This document shows, in pieces, positions 19,898 to 31,918 of a DNA stretch of 64,000 nt; positions within the stretch are counted from its first letter, which is position 1; every line of letters begins with the position of its first letter. This DNA comes from Copromyces sp. CBS 386.78 (Eukaryota; Ascomycota; Sordariomycetes; Sordariales; Sordariaceae), in NCBI GenBank assembly GCA_030685235.1, contig MU839090.1, positions 62,001 to 126,000 on the forward strand, read 5' to 3'. The position numbers and the translations under genes are program-made. The notes under the pieces are model-generated. The model saw only the letters and a program-made list of their open reading frames with translations, was not told the DNA's origin and ran no database searches.

Positions 19898-20967
19898 GGT
19901 TGCGTTGTTGTCTGCTTCTAAGAGGTTGGAATTTCGCGGCAGGTAAAAGGTCGTGTTGTCGCGTCTTTTCGGTCGGCGCAATTCAGCGATTGGGACTTGT
20001 TGGTCGTTGGGAATTGGATATTTCAGTCTAAGATACCCCTCAAAGAAATCAAAATTGGGTTGCCCTTCTTGTTGTGGCTGTGACGTTGGTTGAGTTGGAC
20101 TGCAGAAGGTCTCGTCAAAAGTCGATCTCGAATATTTTTTGAAGATTTGGAAGCTCCGAATCCACCACATCATGTCTCGACCATGCATGCCCGGGCCGGT
20201 CAAATGCAACAGCAACCCCCGCCGTGGATGCTCTCAGTGGGGCCATTGTGCGCTTTGACCACCTGTAATTCAGGGCAGATTTGGGGCAGCTCTGGGGCAG
20301 CTCAGCGCGTTGCGGGGGACGGGAAAGTGTGTTCCACCTTTCCAGATCCCGTCTTCATGTTCCCACTTGATCGCTCCCGTCATTCCAACTCCCGGCGTCA
20401 GCGAATCGAAGTGCGCGATCGATCCCACGCACAGGGGCATCGCATTCGCATTCATCTCCACGGCAGCGGGCATGGTACACTAGAAGATCACTGTCAGAGG
20501 ACGGTATTGCAGCGTCGCATTGGCGTGAGTCCTTCGGCCAACCGGTCCAGAGGACGACGCGCAAATCCGCCTCCTGTCTGACGGCCACCCAAGATTTCAG
20601 CTTACGTTTTGTCATCGCCGAGGGAAGACCAGACGGAAACTTCTTTGGAGACCATTTCAGGCTTCTTCTTTCTCCCAACAACCAGAGGCCAAACGAGCCA
20701 AGTACCGACATCCACTTCCTAACCTAGATCGGTTATCAACCCCGTCCGCCGCATACGACTCAGTAATCGATAGCGCGTCGAAGAACTACACTACGCCCTA
20801 TTAGCTTCCCATTTCATTCATCAATCATTTGTTCCTCGTTGCCCCTGCTTGCTTGATACCAACGAATTTCTGGTTCGCATTATTACTCAAACATCGTCAA
20901 ACTTCCACCAATTCCCGTGCGCTAGCTACACAAAATCGTCGAGAAATATATCAAGACCTGCAACATA
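19898..20967. other. Divergent intergenic region between Rpp1 and the zinc-ribbon gene
   Basis: About 1.07 kb serving two promoters. Some unspliced frames overlap on both strands (for example 20090-20581) but have no recognisable domain. Two nearby GGGGCAGCTC copies occur around 20280-20300. Confidence 0.45.
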
Positions 20968-21414
20968 ATGTGCTTGATTTTCACGTGCGGCGAGCATACC
21001 TTCCGCAAGGAAGTGGAAGGTTATGAAGGACTCGTGTGCCGGTGCTACAACTGCGGCAACTATTCTGGCAGTGTCATCAAGAGTCATCCTTGGTTCACTT
21101 TCTGCTTCGTTGTACGTGGTGTTGCGTTTCTTGCGGCGAAATGTGTAGAGAACCGAGGCTAACATTGAACAAAACATTTACAGCCCGTCATTCCTCTCTC
21201 GATCAAGGGGTACGAAGACATCTCGTGCCGCATTTGCAACTTCCAACAACCACTCGAACACAGGCAGGACGTCCAAGGAATGCGTCGGGGAGCAGACGGT
21301 ACACCAGGAGTGCCATTACAACCGCAACCATCCGGCGTGCCCCCTCAGGGACAACCGCCTCCAGGCTGGGGACAGAAGGCTCCTGAACCGAATCAACCAA
21401 TGCAATATCGCTAG
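20968..21414 (+). CDS. Small zinc-ribbon protein
   Basis: Two exons, 20968-21111 and 21184-21414, give 124 residues. The 72-base GT-AG intron falls between codons. Pairs CYNC (Cys26, Cys29) and CRIC (Cys63, Cys66) flank the segment IKSHPWFTFCFVPVIPLSIK, the arrangement of the small zinc-ribbon family common in fungi (zinc_ribbon_15 type). The aromatic-rich middle could insert shallowly into a membrane, as suggested for LITAF-like proteins, but that is inference. The C-terminus is Pro/Gln-rich and likely disordered (PQPSGVPPQGQPPPGWGQ). No function is known. Confidence 0.8.
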
Positions 21415-22735
21415 AGGCATGATTCCACAGCTGAAAAATGGCAAGGCGCGAGGATGACGAGGTCAGAAACAATGATAATGTCTAGTTCTGAAGTTGAGGG
21501 AGGAAATCATGACCTGGATGATGGTTTCACGTGGGCAGTTCCGGAGGAAGGAGGCTACATATACGGCAGGCGTTGGAGCCTGAGTTTGATATCCCCATTT
21601 GCATTTCGCCCATATTGTTTTATTTCATCAAAATATTTATCGCCTGAGAGTAGGATCTACGAAGGAGGCGTATGGTGGTGGTCTTTTTATACTCGGGAAA
21701 TGCAGGGACTTAGTCTGCAAGTGCATCTAATTGTCTGCAATTTAATCAGATGGAATTTTGGGTTGGGATGAAACGCAGCCGGTGCGTTTGACAATTTGCA
21801 CCTTTCAAGTCGCTGTCTACCATAAGCCTTACCTATGGCGCACTGTTTAAGTCAAACAACTCTCTGTGAACTGTACGTTCTTCTCGCATCCAACGGCCTA
21901 GATACACAAGCCATAGGCGGGCATGTGACGATAGTGTTTCTTGACGACTGTCCTGCAATGACAGTTCATGCATCTAACAGGAATCCAAGGCCTCTTGCAT
22001 ATAGACAAGTGATACTAATAACATACCGGTTCCTATAGACACCTAAAGCACCAAACACAGATAGCAGTGCCGTCTCAGGCGCACTGAGTCAGAAAAGGAA
22101 TGATGGTCTCTAAAGAGGTTGTAGATGACCTCGAAGCATTTCAATGTTTCCTTGCGTTCAGTCACTGAGGTTGAACAAACCCATCCTTTCTCATCACCGG
22201 CATCTTGCTGGAGTTTGCGGGATTATGTACCCTACTTACGGGCTGTGGGGTTACTGCGGACAACGGCCATGACGTCGGGCGGCTCTGGCCCCGTTATTTA
22301 GCGTCTTCAGAACATCCACTGGATGGGGAAAGATTCCACCGTTTGTTTTCCACTTCCTACCTTAGGTAAACGTTGTCAATCCATCACCAGTCAACAACAG
22401 CAGACAATCTGAAAGCCGGATCAAGACGATACGGGACACCGACCCTGACCCGGCGTCCAGTTTTTCAATACGATATTCAAATATTTTCCGACGACCGCTC
22501 CGAAAGTGTCTCTTTCTCAACCCATCGCATTTTTATAGCCAACAGACACCGCCAGTCCGCCGTTGAGCAGAAACTGGTCGCCGTTGACCTGTCGTTCCAC
22601 AACTCCGAATCCGTACACCGAAAGAGACGATCCAAGACACTTCCCAACAGTTGGGACAGACTGAGACAGAGTCTCTAATTTACAACCTTCAGCCTTGGGC
22701 GCGATACTATCTAGAACCCTGAGCCGCCACCAACC
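21415..22735. other. Intergenic region, no gene seen
   Basis: About 1.3 kb containing only short frames without recognisable domains. The right end is the RMD1-family promoter. Confidence 0.45.
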
Positions 22736-24741
22736 ATGGCGTCTGCAAAGCGTGGCCCGTCTGTTTTGGTACGTTGACTCGTTGGTTTTGTACTGGACAA
22801 TTCGCTGACAACCATCGCAACATAGGTGACAGATGCTCGCCAACGACCTTCACCACCCAGCGCACCCCGGCGCATGGGATCTACAGGTGGTCCCGGCCGC
22901 CTCTTGAATGGACGCTCCTTTACCGTCGACAACGTCTTGCAGTACTCATCAGATATCCCATCCGGCCTACCCAGGCTGCCACCCGGCCAGCGGCCAACAC
23001 GTGCTGCCCTTCGTCGTAGTAGCCACGGCGCGGGATTGCCGAATGCTTCTCTCCGAACTGGTCAACAGATCGTACCCTCTAGGACTACTAAGGTTAGTGA
23101 GAAGCTCGTTCTTCTCCCCGAAGCCCCCGACGACGAGGACGCACTGGGCGATGAAGAACTGGAGCGGCGCGCCTCCATCCTGCGCGCATCCGAAGACGAC
23201 AACCGGCCATTGAAGGACGAAGAGCTGGATGTCTTGAGGAAGAGAGGAGGACTTCGTGGCAAAAGCTATGCCGAGCGTTTACCCAAGGTGCAGCGAGGCG
23301 AAAAGGTTTCCCGACTTACTGCCTATTGTACAGCACAAGCCTACAAGATGAAAGCGACAGCCGAGTTTTTGAAGAAGAAGCACGAAGCCAAGACGAAGCT
23401 CTACGACGACTGTCTCTACACTGTTTATCATCTGCCTCTGCTTCCTGGTGTAGATGGTTACCGGCTACGGAGTCGACCTATCTTGAAGACTCCTGGCACG
23501 GGAAAGACGGTGCTAGATCTCGAAATCGAACGCAGCGAGCGAAGAGACGAGCACGAGGGCTACTGGGATGAATACCCGTTCAATATGCACGACTCAGCAG
23601 ACAGCCCGAGCAATGGGAGCACATTACTACAGCATGCTCACAGTGGCGTTGACGAGACGGGCGCTCCCTCACCGGACCAAGATCAGAAGACACTGGACCA
23701 TCCTCCTATCAGCCCCATAAACCGCCTGGCACCAGATGCCAAGAGGTTCGGCGAAATGTTCGTCTTTTCGTATGGCGTAGTAGTATTTTGGAATTTCACA
23801 GAGCACCAGGAGAAGGACATCCTGGCAGATTTGACATTCGCCGAGAACGAGACCGGTGTTTCGCTCGCTACCCGCCCCCTTGATCAGAACGACTTTGAGA
23901 CTGAGGAGTTCCACTTCGAGTACAGTGCCGACGTGGAACGCCCTCGCGTTTTCAACGACATGATCACACTTCTTCCTCGGTCCGACCACATGGTCAAGCT
24001 TACCATCAGCCATGCCATTGCCCAAAGCACCAAACTCTGCTTCTTCGAGGAGCGCATGTCGGAGACGATGGAAGGTGCTCAGGGCGTACCCAAAACCCTT
24101 GCGCTTACGGGTAAGCTGGACATGGATAGGACCGAAGTTCTCAAAATCCTAGGGCAGCTCTTTAAGAGTCGCGTAGACATCAATCTTTGTAAGTTGACCC
24201 TTTGCTTTTGGGTATGAGCCCCAACTAATTCGGCGCGCTTCTAGCATCGAACATCCTCGAAAAGCCCAACTTCTTCTGGGACTCGGAACCCACACTCGGC
24301 CCGCTATACGAAGCCATCAGAGACTACCTCGAGATTGAAACACGCACCAGGGTCCTCAACGAGCGTTGCCAGGTCTTCCTTGATCTGGCAAGCATTCTTT
24401 CCGACCACGTGGCCGACGCAAAGATGAGCTACATCACCTGGATCATCATCATCCTCATTGTGATTAGTATCATGGTTACCGTCACGGAGGTGTTGCTGCG
24501 GTTTGCCATTTTGTCCAACGAGAAGGCAAAGGATGGTACAAATGGCCTCAGAAATGCGGTCAGTGGCGGTGATTTGTTGACCGCCCACAACCGGATTGAT
24601 CTTCGGAGTCTGGAATCAAAGTTGGCGAATGCGAACCTTACCCTGGACGACCTAAGGCTATGGAGCGCGGCGATGAACGAGCAGGAGAAGAAGGCGATTT
24701 GTGGTGCAGAGGTTGTGGGCACGACGTTTAAGGGGTTGTGA
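22736..24741 (+). CDS. RMD1/RMD8-family (DUF155) membrane protein
   Basis: Three exons, 22736-22768, 22826-24188 and 24245-24741, give 630 residues. Exon 1 (MASAKRGPSVL) joins a frame that has no ATG of its own at 22826, which supports the first intron. After a disordered, charged N-terminal third, the DUF155 core begins around residue 200 (RLTAYCTAQAYKMKATAEFL). It includes the hallmark FGEMFVFSYGVVVFWNF (about 319-335), then TEEFHFEYS and FNDMITL. The C-terminal LASILSDHVADAKMSYITW precedes one hydrophobic helix (about 528-552). Yeast Rmd1 and Rmd8 are needed for sporulation or meiotic division, and related animal RMND1 acts in mitochondria. The single C-terminal anchor and length fit the longer Rmd8-like group. 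The reaction is unknown. Confidence 0.87.
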
Positions 24742-25373
24742 GCTGGTGAATGAGGCAGAGACAACCGTTCTCTGATTACGGATTACGAAAGACAGGAAGG
24801 GAAGGAAGGGAGGGAAGGAACAGACTGAATCTTGCTTCTAGTATGATGGGTTACACAGCGATGGCGTTGCTTTTCATGGATCATATGGTTATTGCATTAT
24901 AGTTATCGACGAGCCTGTTGGTGAGATCGGGCCATCTTGCTAAGAAACTGACATGGTATCGGATTTGAGCCTTCAAATTATGAAGATGGAAACAAGGGGC
25001 TCTTTGTATGAGTACAGTAAGGACTGGGTAGCGAGATGGGTAAAAAAAAAAAAAAGTAGGGATCAAACAAGATGTTTTCAGAAAGGAGATGCTCTCCTAG
25101 GGTACTTGGGGGGTTCTGGGCGCCAAGTAATCGTATCTAGAAGATCCCGAGATCTTGCAAGCAACTTTAAAATAATAGGTCATCAGTTTCAACGCCATCA
25201 ACGCCCAACATGCTTGTCCCTCCCGTCAGCCAAGAGAGCACGTTTACTCCTGTCAAGACGGGCGCATGCCTTCCTAGGTACAACAAATTTTGTCCTTCTC
25301 AAAATCCAGGAAAAACCCAACACACTGAAAGAAAAAAAACAAGAAAAAACATAAAACGACAAGCATACACGCA
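24742..25373. other. Intergenic region between convergent genes
   Basis: This holds the 3' flanks of the RMD1-family gene and the GH125 gene, with a run of (GGAA)-like repeats near 24797-24820 and an A-run near 25040-25055. No gene is seen. Confidence 0.5.
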
Positions 25374-27671
25374 TCACTGCCACGACCTCCCCAATAACCC
25401 CTCCCCTTGTTCCCACTTCAGCCCCCGTCCCGCCTCCTCCTCCGCAACCCTCAAAATCAACTCCCCAAACAACCCATTCGCCCACCCAAACCAGCTCCGC
25501 GTCCAATGCTTCTCGTTCCACGCATTCACCGTCTCGTGCACCACCCCTGTCCCGCTCGTCGAGTCCAATATCATTTGTAATTGTTCCTCCACCACCTTTT
25601 CTTGTTCTTTTGACCCCGAAGATAAACCAGAGAGGTCAGAATTGTAGGCGGTTAATGCCGCGACGGTGGCGGCCATCGGCCACCCCTTTCCTGGACCGAG
25701 GTGAGGGCCGCCGACGGCGGAGAGGGCGGGCCCCTGGGCGTAGTAGGGGTTGGAGAGGGAGAGGATGAAGCGCCGGGTGTTTTGGTAGATTTGGGAGTAG
25801 TTGTGGGTGGGTAAGGGGGTGGTGGTGTACGGCTCAGGAGGCGGAGGGGAAAGGGAGGGAAGTTCGGTTTCGTCGTCGACGGAGGGTGGTTGGGTGGAGT
25901 CTGATTCTGAGGAGCGGTTGGGGGTTTGGGTGTTTTTGATGGAGGTATGGGTTGACTTGACCATAGTCTTTTGGTCGTGGTCTCCAAGCGGCGGCGGATG
26001 GGTATAATTCCACAACGGAAACGCCAGCAGCGACGGGACATTCGCGTCGTCCATCAGATTCGCGCTCCCGTACCCATCCACCTCGTACGCAAACATGTCG
26101 CCAAATTCACGATGAGTGACCACCGCGTCCTTGGCAATCCCATATCTGATCCCCCTGGCAAGATCACGCATCTGCACCGTCATATTCTTCGCCATCGCTT
26201 TCTTGCCCTCATCTAGGGCGTCGAGATGAGCAAGTCCCTCCATAATCACACTCGCCTGCTCCAGATACGCCGCAAACATCATGTTACTCGGCGTCAACAG
26301 CTGGAAGATACACGCGTCGTCACTCGGCCTGAACCCGCTCCGAACCATGCCGTTCTCTTTGACTGGGTTTCCCAACCCATCGTTCGTCAGCGTCTCGCTG
26401 CCTCTGTTCGTCCAACCGGTAAACGTCCATGCCGAAGGTAACACTTTGCCATCCTCATCGTACGTCCCCGACCTCATCGCGGCCGCGGCGTCCACGGCAG
26501 CCTTAACGGCTTCGATCCACTTGTACTTCCCGAAAAATTCCAAATCCTCCGGGATCTTGGCGTGGTACGCGCTACTGATCTGCAGAAAAGAAGCCAGGCT
26601 GTCGAGCTCCCACTTGCAGTCAAACACCTTTTGCGGGTCGTAGGGCGGTTGCGGGTTGTTCTGGCTGTAGGCGCCGTTGTGGGTGGGCGGGATCCCGGAT
26701 TCGGGCGGCGGTTGGAAGGAGTGGCAATAGGGCGAGATGACTATGTAGCGTGCGTGCGAGTTGATGAGTCCCCGCCACAGGCTGGCGAGCGAATCCTTGG
26801 AGGTGGAGGGGGTGAGGAAGGGCAGGTAGGAGTAGAGCTGGGAGGCGGAGTCGCGGAGCCACATTGCGTCGATGTCACCCGTTATGATGTAGGTTAGTTC
26901 TTCGTCTGTTTCGGGGTTGTCGACTTCTTCTTCTTGTTGGTCCTCGTCGGGAGTGGCCATGAGGGCAGCGAGGGACTTGGAGTAAGTGCCCGTGTTGGTG
27001 TCCCAGGGGGAGTTATTTCTGGCATAGCCGTGCCACTTGATCATGGTGTCAATGGTGTTGGGGTAGCTATTCTCAAAGAGGCGGAAAAGATCCGGGTCTT
27101 TGATCACCGTCCTCATGCGCTCGATGAGCTTCTCGAGAGCCGGGAGCTGGAAGGTGCGACAGTGTGGTGGCGGGCGCACGTAGGGGAACTGGCGCTTGCC
27201 GGCGGATAAGGGACCGGGTTTCTTGCGCTGGAGCTGTTCGAAGCTTACACAGTCCTCTTCGGCTGGAGTCGATGAAGCAGCCGGAGAAGCCTTCTGGGTC
27301 TCGTCCGGTCTGTTGGCCTGTTCCTCACCAGTCCCCAAGCCCAGATCAATATCTTCTTCTCCAGAAGGTGTCGTAGGAGGAGGAGAGATATCCTCATGGT
27401 TGGCGGGGATGCCGGTGTCTTGTTGTTCGTGATGGTTCCACGTCTCCAGTGGCGGTGGTGTCAAATCATCATGACCCGCTTCACCCGTCTCTTGGTGTTC
27501 GTGACCAATGCTCTGTTTATGTTCGGGTTGTTTAAGAACGACCGGGTCCTGTCGGTAGATGGACAATGGTGACGCTGTCTGATATCCCACAAGAAGTATG
27601 ACCAGAGCCAAGAAGGCCGTGAGGGCGAAAATACGCCCACGCCGTGAGCTGAAAGCTTGTGATAACGCCAT
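25374..27671 (-). CDS. GH125 (Mug157-type) alpha-mannosidase-like protein
   Basis: Single-exon gene of 765 residues. Residues about 13-33 (IFALTAFLALVILLVGYQT) form a signal anchor, making a type II protein of the secretory pathway. An acidic, Pro-rich stem runs to about 160. The catalytic domain shows the GH125 hallmarks: CRTFQLPALEKLIERMR, FENSYPNTIDTMIKW, ITGDIDAMWLRDSASQLYSY, FDCKWELDSLASFLQIS, FRPSDDACIFQLLTPSNMMF and MDDANVPSLLAFPLWNY. Bacterial members are exo-alpha-1,6-mannosidases and fission yeast Mug157 is the founding fungal member. The acids in GDIDAMWLRDSA and FRPSDDA lie where the catalytic pair is expected. A low-complexity insert (about residues 575-630) breaks the C-terminal half. 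Action on mannosylated glycans is inferred from the family. Confidence 0.88.
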   Translation of the reverse strand: MALSQAFSSRRGRIFALTAFLALVILLVGYQTASPLSIYRQDPVVLKQPEHKQSIGHEHQETGEAGHDDLTPPPLETWNHHEQQDTGIPANHEDISPPPTTPSGEEDIDLGLGTGEEQANRPDETQKASPAASSTPAEEDCVSFEQLQRKKPGPLSAGKRQFPYVRPPPHCRTFQLPALEKLIERMRTVIKDPDLFRLFENSYPNTIDTMIKWHGYARNNSPWDTNTGTYSKSLAALMATPDEDQQEEEVDNPETDEELTYIITGDIDAMWLRDSASQLYSYLPFLTPSTSKDSLASLWRGLINSHARYIVISPYCHSFQPPPESGIPPTHNGAYSQNNPQPPYDPQKVFDCKWELDSLASFLQISSAYHAKIPEDLEFFGKYKWIEAVKAAVDAAAAMRSGTYDEDGKVLPSAWTFTGWTNRGSETLTNDGLGNPVKENGMVRSGFRPSDDACIFQLLTPSNMMFAAYLEQASVIMEGLAHLDALDEGKKAMAKNMTVQMRDLARGIRYGIAKDAVVTHREFGDMFAYEVDGYGSANLMDDANVPSLLAFPLWNYTHPPPLGDHDQKTMVKSTHTSIKNTQTPNRSSESDSTQPPSVDDETELPSLSPPPPEPYTTTPLPTHNYSQIYQNTRRFILSLSNPYYAQGPALSAVGGPHLGPGKGWPMAATVAALTAYNSDLSGLSSGSKEQEKVVEEQLQMILDSTSGTGVVHETVNAWNEKHWTRSWFGWANGLFGELILRVAEEEAGRGLKWEQGEGLLGRSWQ

Positions 27672-28425
27672 GTTTTCGGACGTCTTCGATCCGGAGCTTT
27701 TTGTCTGGCGGCGATCCGATTCTACCAGGTTGTGGCCGCGGTATTCTCCTGATTATTGACCTTCAAGCCGTAAGCATCGGATGCTTCTTTCCTATCAACC
27801 GGTTGTTGACCGCCAAAAAAAAACAGGACGAAAGGCCTAGTTTCGAAGTACCATCTGGAACTGGTGAACTCGAAGGGTGGACGGAATACTGTAACCACAA
27901 ACTGAGGTCGTCGCCAAGCACTGCAGTGAGAGTACCTAGCACGACACACAACCAACCCAGTGCGTTGTTGTTGAACAAAAATTATCAAAGACGAGGAGGA
28001 GGCTCTTGTGTGACTGAGTCCATCCTTCCTAAACTTCAACCAAACTCAGAAGAGCAGAGTAGAGCAGAGTACTTATCTAGACTGTCTCACTGTTATGCGC
28101 GGCAGCTCCCTTTCTGTCTCACAAGTTTTATGGTCTCAGTCTCTCTCCATCCCTCCCAGGAAAGAACGGAGGAAAGTCATGGGTCGCGGAATACGGATCT
28201 GTCGTGTGCCCAATGTGGCCTTCTTGGCAATTATCTGTACAGTTCAATGCTGGAAAGTTTGTTGCGCGAGACCTTCAACATCTTCGGACAAAGGAGAAGA
28301 CAAGGGATTCTGCAACTTCCATTGGTCTAAACCGGGCTAAAGCCAGGGTACGAACAATATTTGATCGTGCAGTGTCCCACCAAGTGTCGAGTCCCGCACA
28401 CATTGTACACTACACCTAAAATAAC
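27672..28425. other. Upstream region of the GH125 gene
   Basis: Promoter and leader of the minus-strand GH125 gene. A 223-codon plus-strand frame (27659-28330) overlaps the GH125 start and lacks recognisable features, so it is not called. Confidence 0.45.
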
Positions 28426-28523
28426 TCCATTACAGCCGGTCCCATTAAAACGACTGTGTCTTTTAGTTAAACGACTGTAACCCACACCCCCACAGGTAAG
28501 CGAGCCAATAGGATAACCATGTT
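28426..28523 (+). repeat. Left terminal inverted repeat
   Basis: 98 bases matching the reverse complement of 31821-31918 at 89 positions. All nine differences are transitions, as RIP would leave. The motif CGACTGT occurs twice in direct orientation (28451-28457 and 28472-28478), a possible transposase-binding repeat. Weaker similarity continues inward after a short gap (TGCCCGCCAAATTTCG against TGCCCGCTAAAATCG). Confidence 0.9.
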
Positions 28524-31500
28524 CAGCCATGTCTCTGCCCGCCAAATTTCGCTGTGAGCGACATGGTCCAACATTTTCGTGCAAATGTCGCATACAGACA
28601 TTATTCTGGGTGCTAATTACAATAATCAAGACGATTTATCGATAGATCTATTATTACGTATATATATAGATTATTGAAGGGGTTGCCAATAGTGCTATTA
28701 CTAGTATTGCTAAGGGTGCTAGGGGTGTTGGGGGTACTGGCGAGGCGCCTGTTGGGGAGCTTGTGAGGCAAACAGCATACCACCTCCTATCCCTCTTGCT
28801 GGTAGTCTTATATTACTGGGCAGAGAGGATAAAGGTATCGCCATAGGCTAGATTCCTTGGTAAGCCTACGATTAATACATTTAGTAATAGTATTGTACTT
28901 GCTATTATTATTATTATAGTACTAATTGGGCTATAGCAAATTCACGTACTTGCTGCTGGCGAATATTATCTTCCAATAGTTCTGTTTGCCGCTTCAATTA
29001 CGCGACTTTAGCTCTAGCCTCCTATTCCCTTTATTAGGCAAACTATATAGCTATAACCCTCTTCCTCTTCTATAACGATAGCGGCGGGGCATTGTAAGAT
29101 AGATTATATCGTATACTAGTATTAGTATTATTAACGCGGGCCAATTACTATTATATAGTAAAAGGTATAGGCTGGGCGCCATTCTTAATTTAATAACGGC
29201 GATTAATAATAGGGAGGGGGTTTTACTTACGACGAAGTTCGAAGAAGTCCGTAGGTAAAGGCTATATATAAATACAAATTAGTAAAGGTATTTAATATAG
29301 GGAATACTATATAATTAACTTCATCTATTTTCAACTACTAATAATAGTCGATTTCTTAAAGCACTAGCCATCTTCCTTTAATAATTATTCTTTTTAGAAT
29401 ATGCTAGTAGGGTATACTAAACTACTTCTTAAAGTAGCCCTTACAAATTATATCCCCAACCCCCCTCCTCTTAATAAATTTATTAACAAGATTAGCCTAT
29501 TTCTATACATACTCCAATACCACAAAATTAACAATATACTTTAAACTCTTAAATATAAGGTACTTAAAAGTATTAACGGACTTTAAAATTTATATAGCGA
29601 ATTTAGTAGAGAAGTTCTCTTATAGGCGAGAGAGGGTAGTTTCGATAGCAGCGAATAGGGTATTGAAATTTATACGGCGGTTTTTAAAAAGGGCTTTTAA
29701 TATTCTATATAAACCTTCTATATATAATATTATTCGTATACCGAAGTTACGGTATATTTTTATAGTAAAGTAAGTAAATTTGTAGCGTATAGGGATATAT
29801 ATATCTTTTAAATAATTAACGATATTTATAAAAAAAAGTACGGTTAGTATAGGGTAAATATAGTAATAAATAAAAGGAAATATACCCTATTATTTACTAC
29901 TAAATTTTTTTATTAATATACCCTATTCCTTTTAGAATTCTTTTTAGGTCTTAAAATAAACAACGGTATTTTAAGCAGCTAAAATATTATTAATATTATT
30001 TACCTATTTTCATTAACCCTTTACATAACTACGGCTAAAAATATTAAAGATTATAAAGTCTTTATTCTTTAATTCTAAATAATAAATACAATCGTCTTTA
30101 TTAAGAAGTACGGCGGCGATATAACGAAAAAGGCGGTCTTACGTGGCGGGGAGTACATCTATTTAAGTAAAATCCCTTACTATTACTACTTAAAGTTTAT
30201 AATCTTTATATAAATAATTTCTATTATTACTTCAATTGCTTAACGCTATTCCCTCTAATAAACCATACTATTTCTTTTTAATATTAAAAGCAACGTTCTT
30301 TATAATATACTATAGGCAAATCTAATACTAGGTAATATCGCTAAATATTTATCTATATACCTTCTTATATACTTTATTATAATCTATAATAATAACCGAA
30401 GGGTAGAAGATTTAATAGGTCGTTAAGAAGTTACGTAGTTATTCAAATACCTATAGAAAATATTCCTCTCTTTCACCGCTAAAAAGGCAATACCCTATAT
30501 TAAAAGTAATATATATAGTATTTACACCGTAAATCTATAATAGAAGTATATTATACTTATTAACTTTATAAATACAATTAAAATTCTATACCTCTAAGTT
30601 CGCCTTTAATTATTTAAAATACTATAGATAGGTCTAGAAAACTCTCTCTATATAAATATCTTTCTCCTTACTACTATAGCGATAAATTTTCGAAATAATA
30701 TTGAGCGATGTTTTAAACTAGTTAAGGAATTGTTAGGTAAGTATAAAAGGGCTAGCAATCCTCTCCTTCTCTACGTTTAATACGTTTTATACGTCTTACG
30801 ACGTAATTTTAATATTAGGGAATTCTAACCTTATTACCGTAGCAATATCGCTAGTAAACGTTTTCGGCTATTTAGTAAGGCGCAAAATACTAATATTAAT
30901 ATCTTCTATCTACTATTAATAATAATAGATAGCGAAATAAATCGCCGTTTTAATACTAAAGGTATAGTTATAATTAGAGTAGCGTATAACGAATTTCTAT
31001 TGATATATTTTAGTAGGAAAGATAATTATCGCCTTCTATAGGCAATCGGTTTTAATATTACTAACTATAAATCTTAATTTTCCTCCGGTAATTAACTTTT
31101 TAATTATTTTATAAAACGGGCCCCGCGTATATTCGAAATTATACTACGTCAATTCGCCTTTAATATAATTATTAGGGCGTCGCTTATTAACACTAAATCC
31201 CAACTCTTTAGTAATAGGATTCAACGCTACTATTAAGAGGTCGACTATCTTAAAATTACGTAACTATAGCGACTTAAGCGTAGACGGGAGAAGGGAAGGC
31301 GATACGCTCCTAACCTCTTTATCCCCCTTCTTACCGTTAAACTCGCTTATCGATAAGGATAATAAGGATAATAATAGAAAAGGGGAAAGAGCGCGGCTTA
31401 ATTATACCTATATAACTTTTTTCTTAAGAAATAGTATAAAAGCAATATACTAGAAGGCGATAGTAATAGGAAACGGCGGTTACTCTTACTTAATAATAAG

Positions 31501-31820
31501 GTTATCGATATTAGGGTAATCGTCCCAATCGACTTAAGTAGAAGTAGGCTCAACCTTCTATATATAAAAGTATTCGATTAAGGGGGTAGGACTAAAAGTA
31601 CGTACAGCGGCGGCCTCTAGCTAGGAGCTAGTAAAGTCGATAATTTCAGGCATCTATACAACGGTCACAATTAATTACCCCTCCCTTAACCCCTCAATAC
31701 CATAACTTATTTTAGCGATAGTAGCGACGGCGACGACGATATATTCAATTGCAATAGCCGTTAGTACAGAAGTATTGAGTGGCACGACGATGTTGCCAGC
31801 ACACGATTTTAGCGGGCACC

Positions 31821-31918
31821 AACATGGTTATCCTATTGGCTCGCTTACCTATGGGGGTGTAGGTTACAGTCGTTTAACTAAAAGACACAGTCGTTTTAAT
31901 GGGACCGATTACAGCGGG
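31821..31918 (-). repeat. Right terminal inverted repeat
   Basis: Inverted partner of 28426-28523 (89 of 98 identical, differences only transitions). Both differences in its inner part are C-to-T changes in CpA context relative to the left copy. It carries the same pair of CGACTGT motifs in inverse orientation. Confidence 0.9.

Larger units (their letters stand above)
28426..31918. mobile_element. RIP-mutated DNA transposon with ~98-bp terminal inverted repeats
   Basis: A 3.5 kb unit bounded by inverted repeats at 28426-28523 and 31821-31918. The interior (about 28640-31740) is extremely AT-rich. Whole 60-base lines (for example 29821-29880 and 30901-30960) contain neither CpA nor TpG, while CpG persists and TpA abounds, which is the Neurospora RIP signature. 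Every frame is broken, so the transposase family cannot be read. AATAAC occurs just outside both ends (28420-28425 and 31920-31925), a possible short target duplication. The long repeats point to a DNA transposon (for example Mutator-like) rather than a retroelement. It is surely inactive and may be methylated heterochromatin. Confidence 0.85.

Noticed and set aside
20090..20581. 163-codon plus-strand frame
   Set aside because: It lies in the divergent promoter region between Rpp1 and the zinc-ribbon gene, without domains.
27659..28330. 223-codon plus-strand frame upstream of GH125
   Set aside because: It overlaps the divergent GH125 start, has no recognisable domain or codon bias, and reads through promoter DNA.
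28426..31918. Possible protein-coding genes inside the AT-rich block
   Set aside because: RIP has introduced stop codons in all frames, and no frame of useful length survives.
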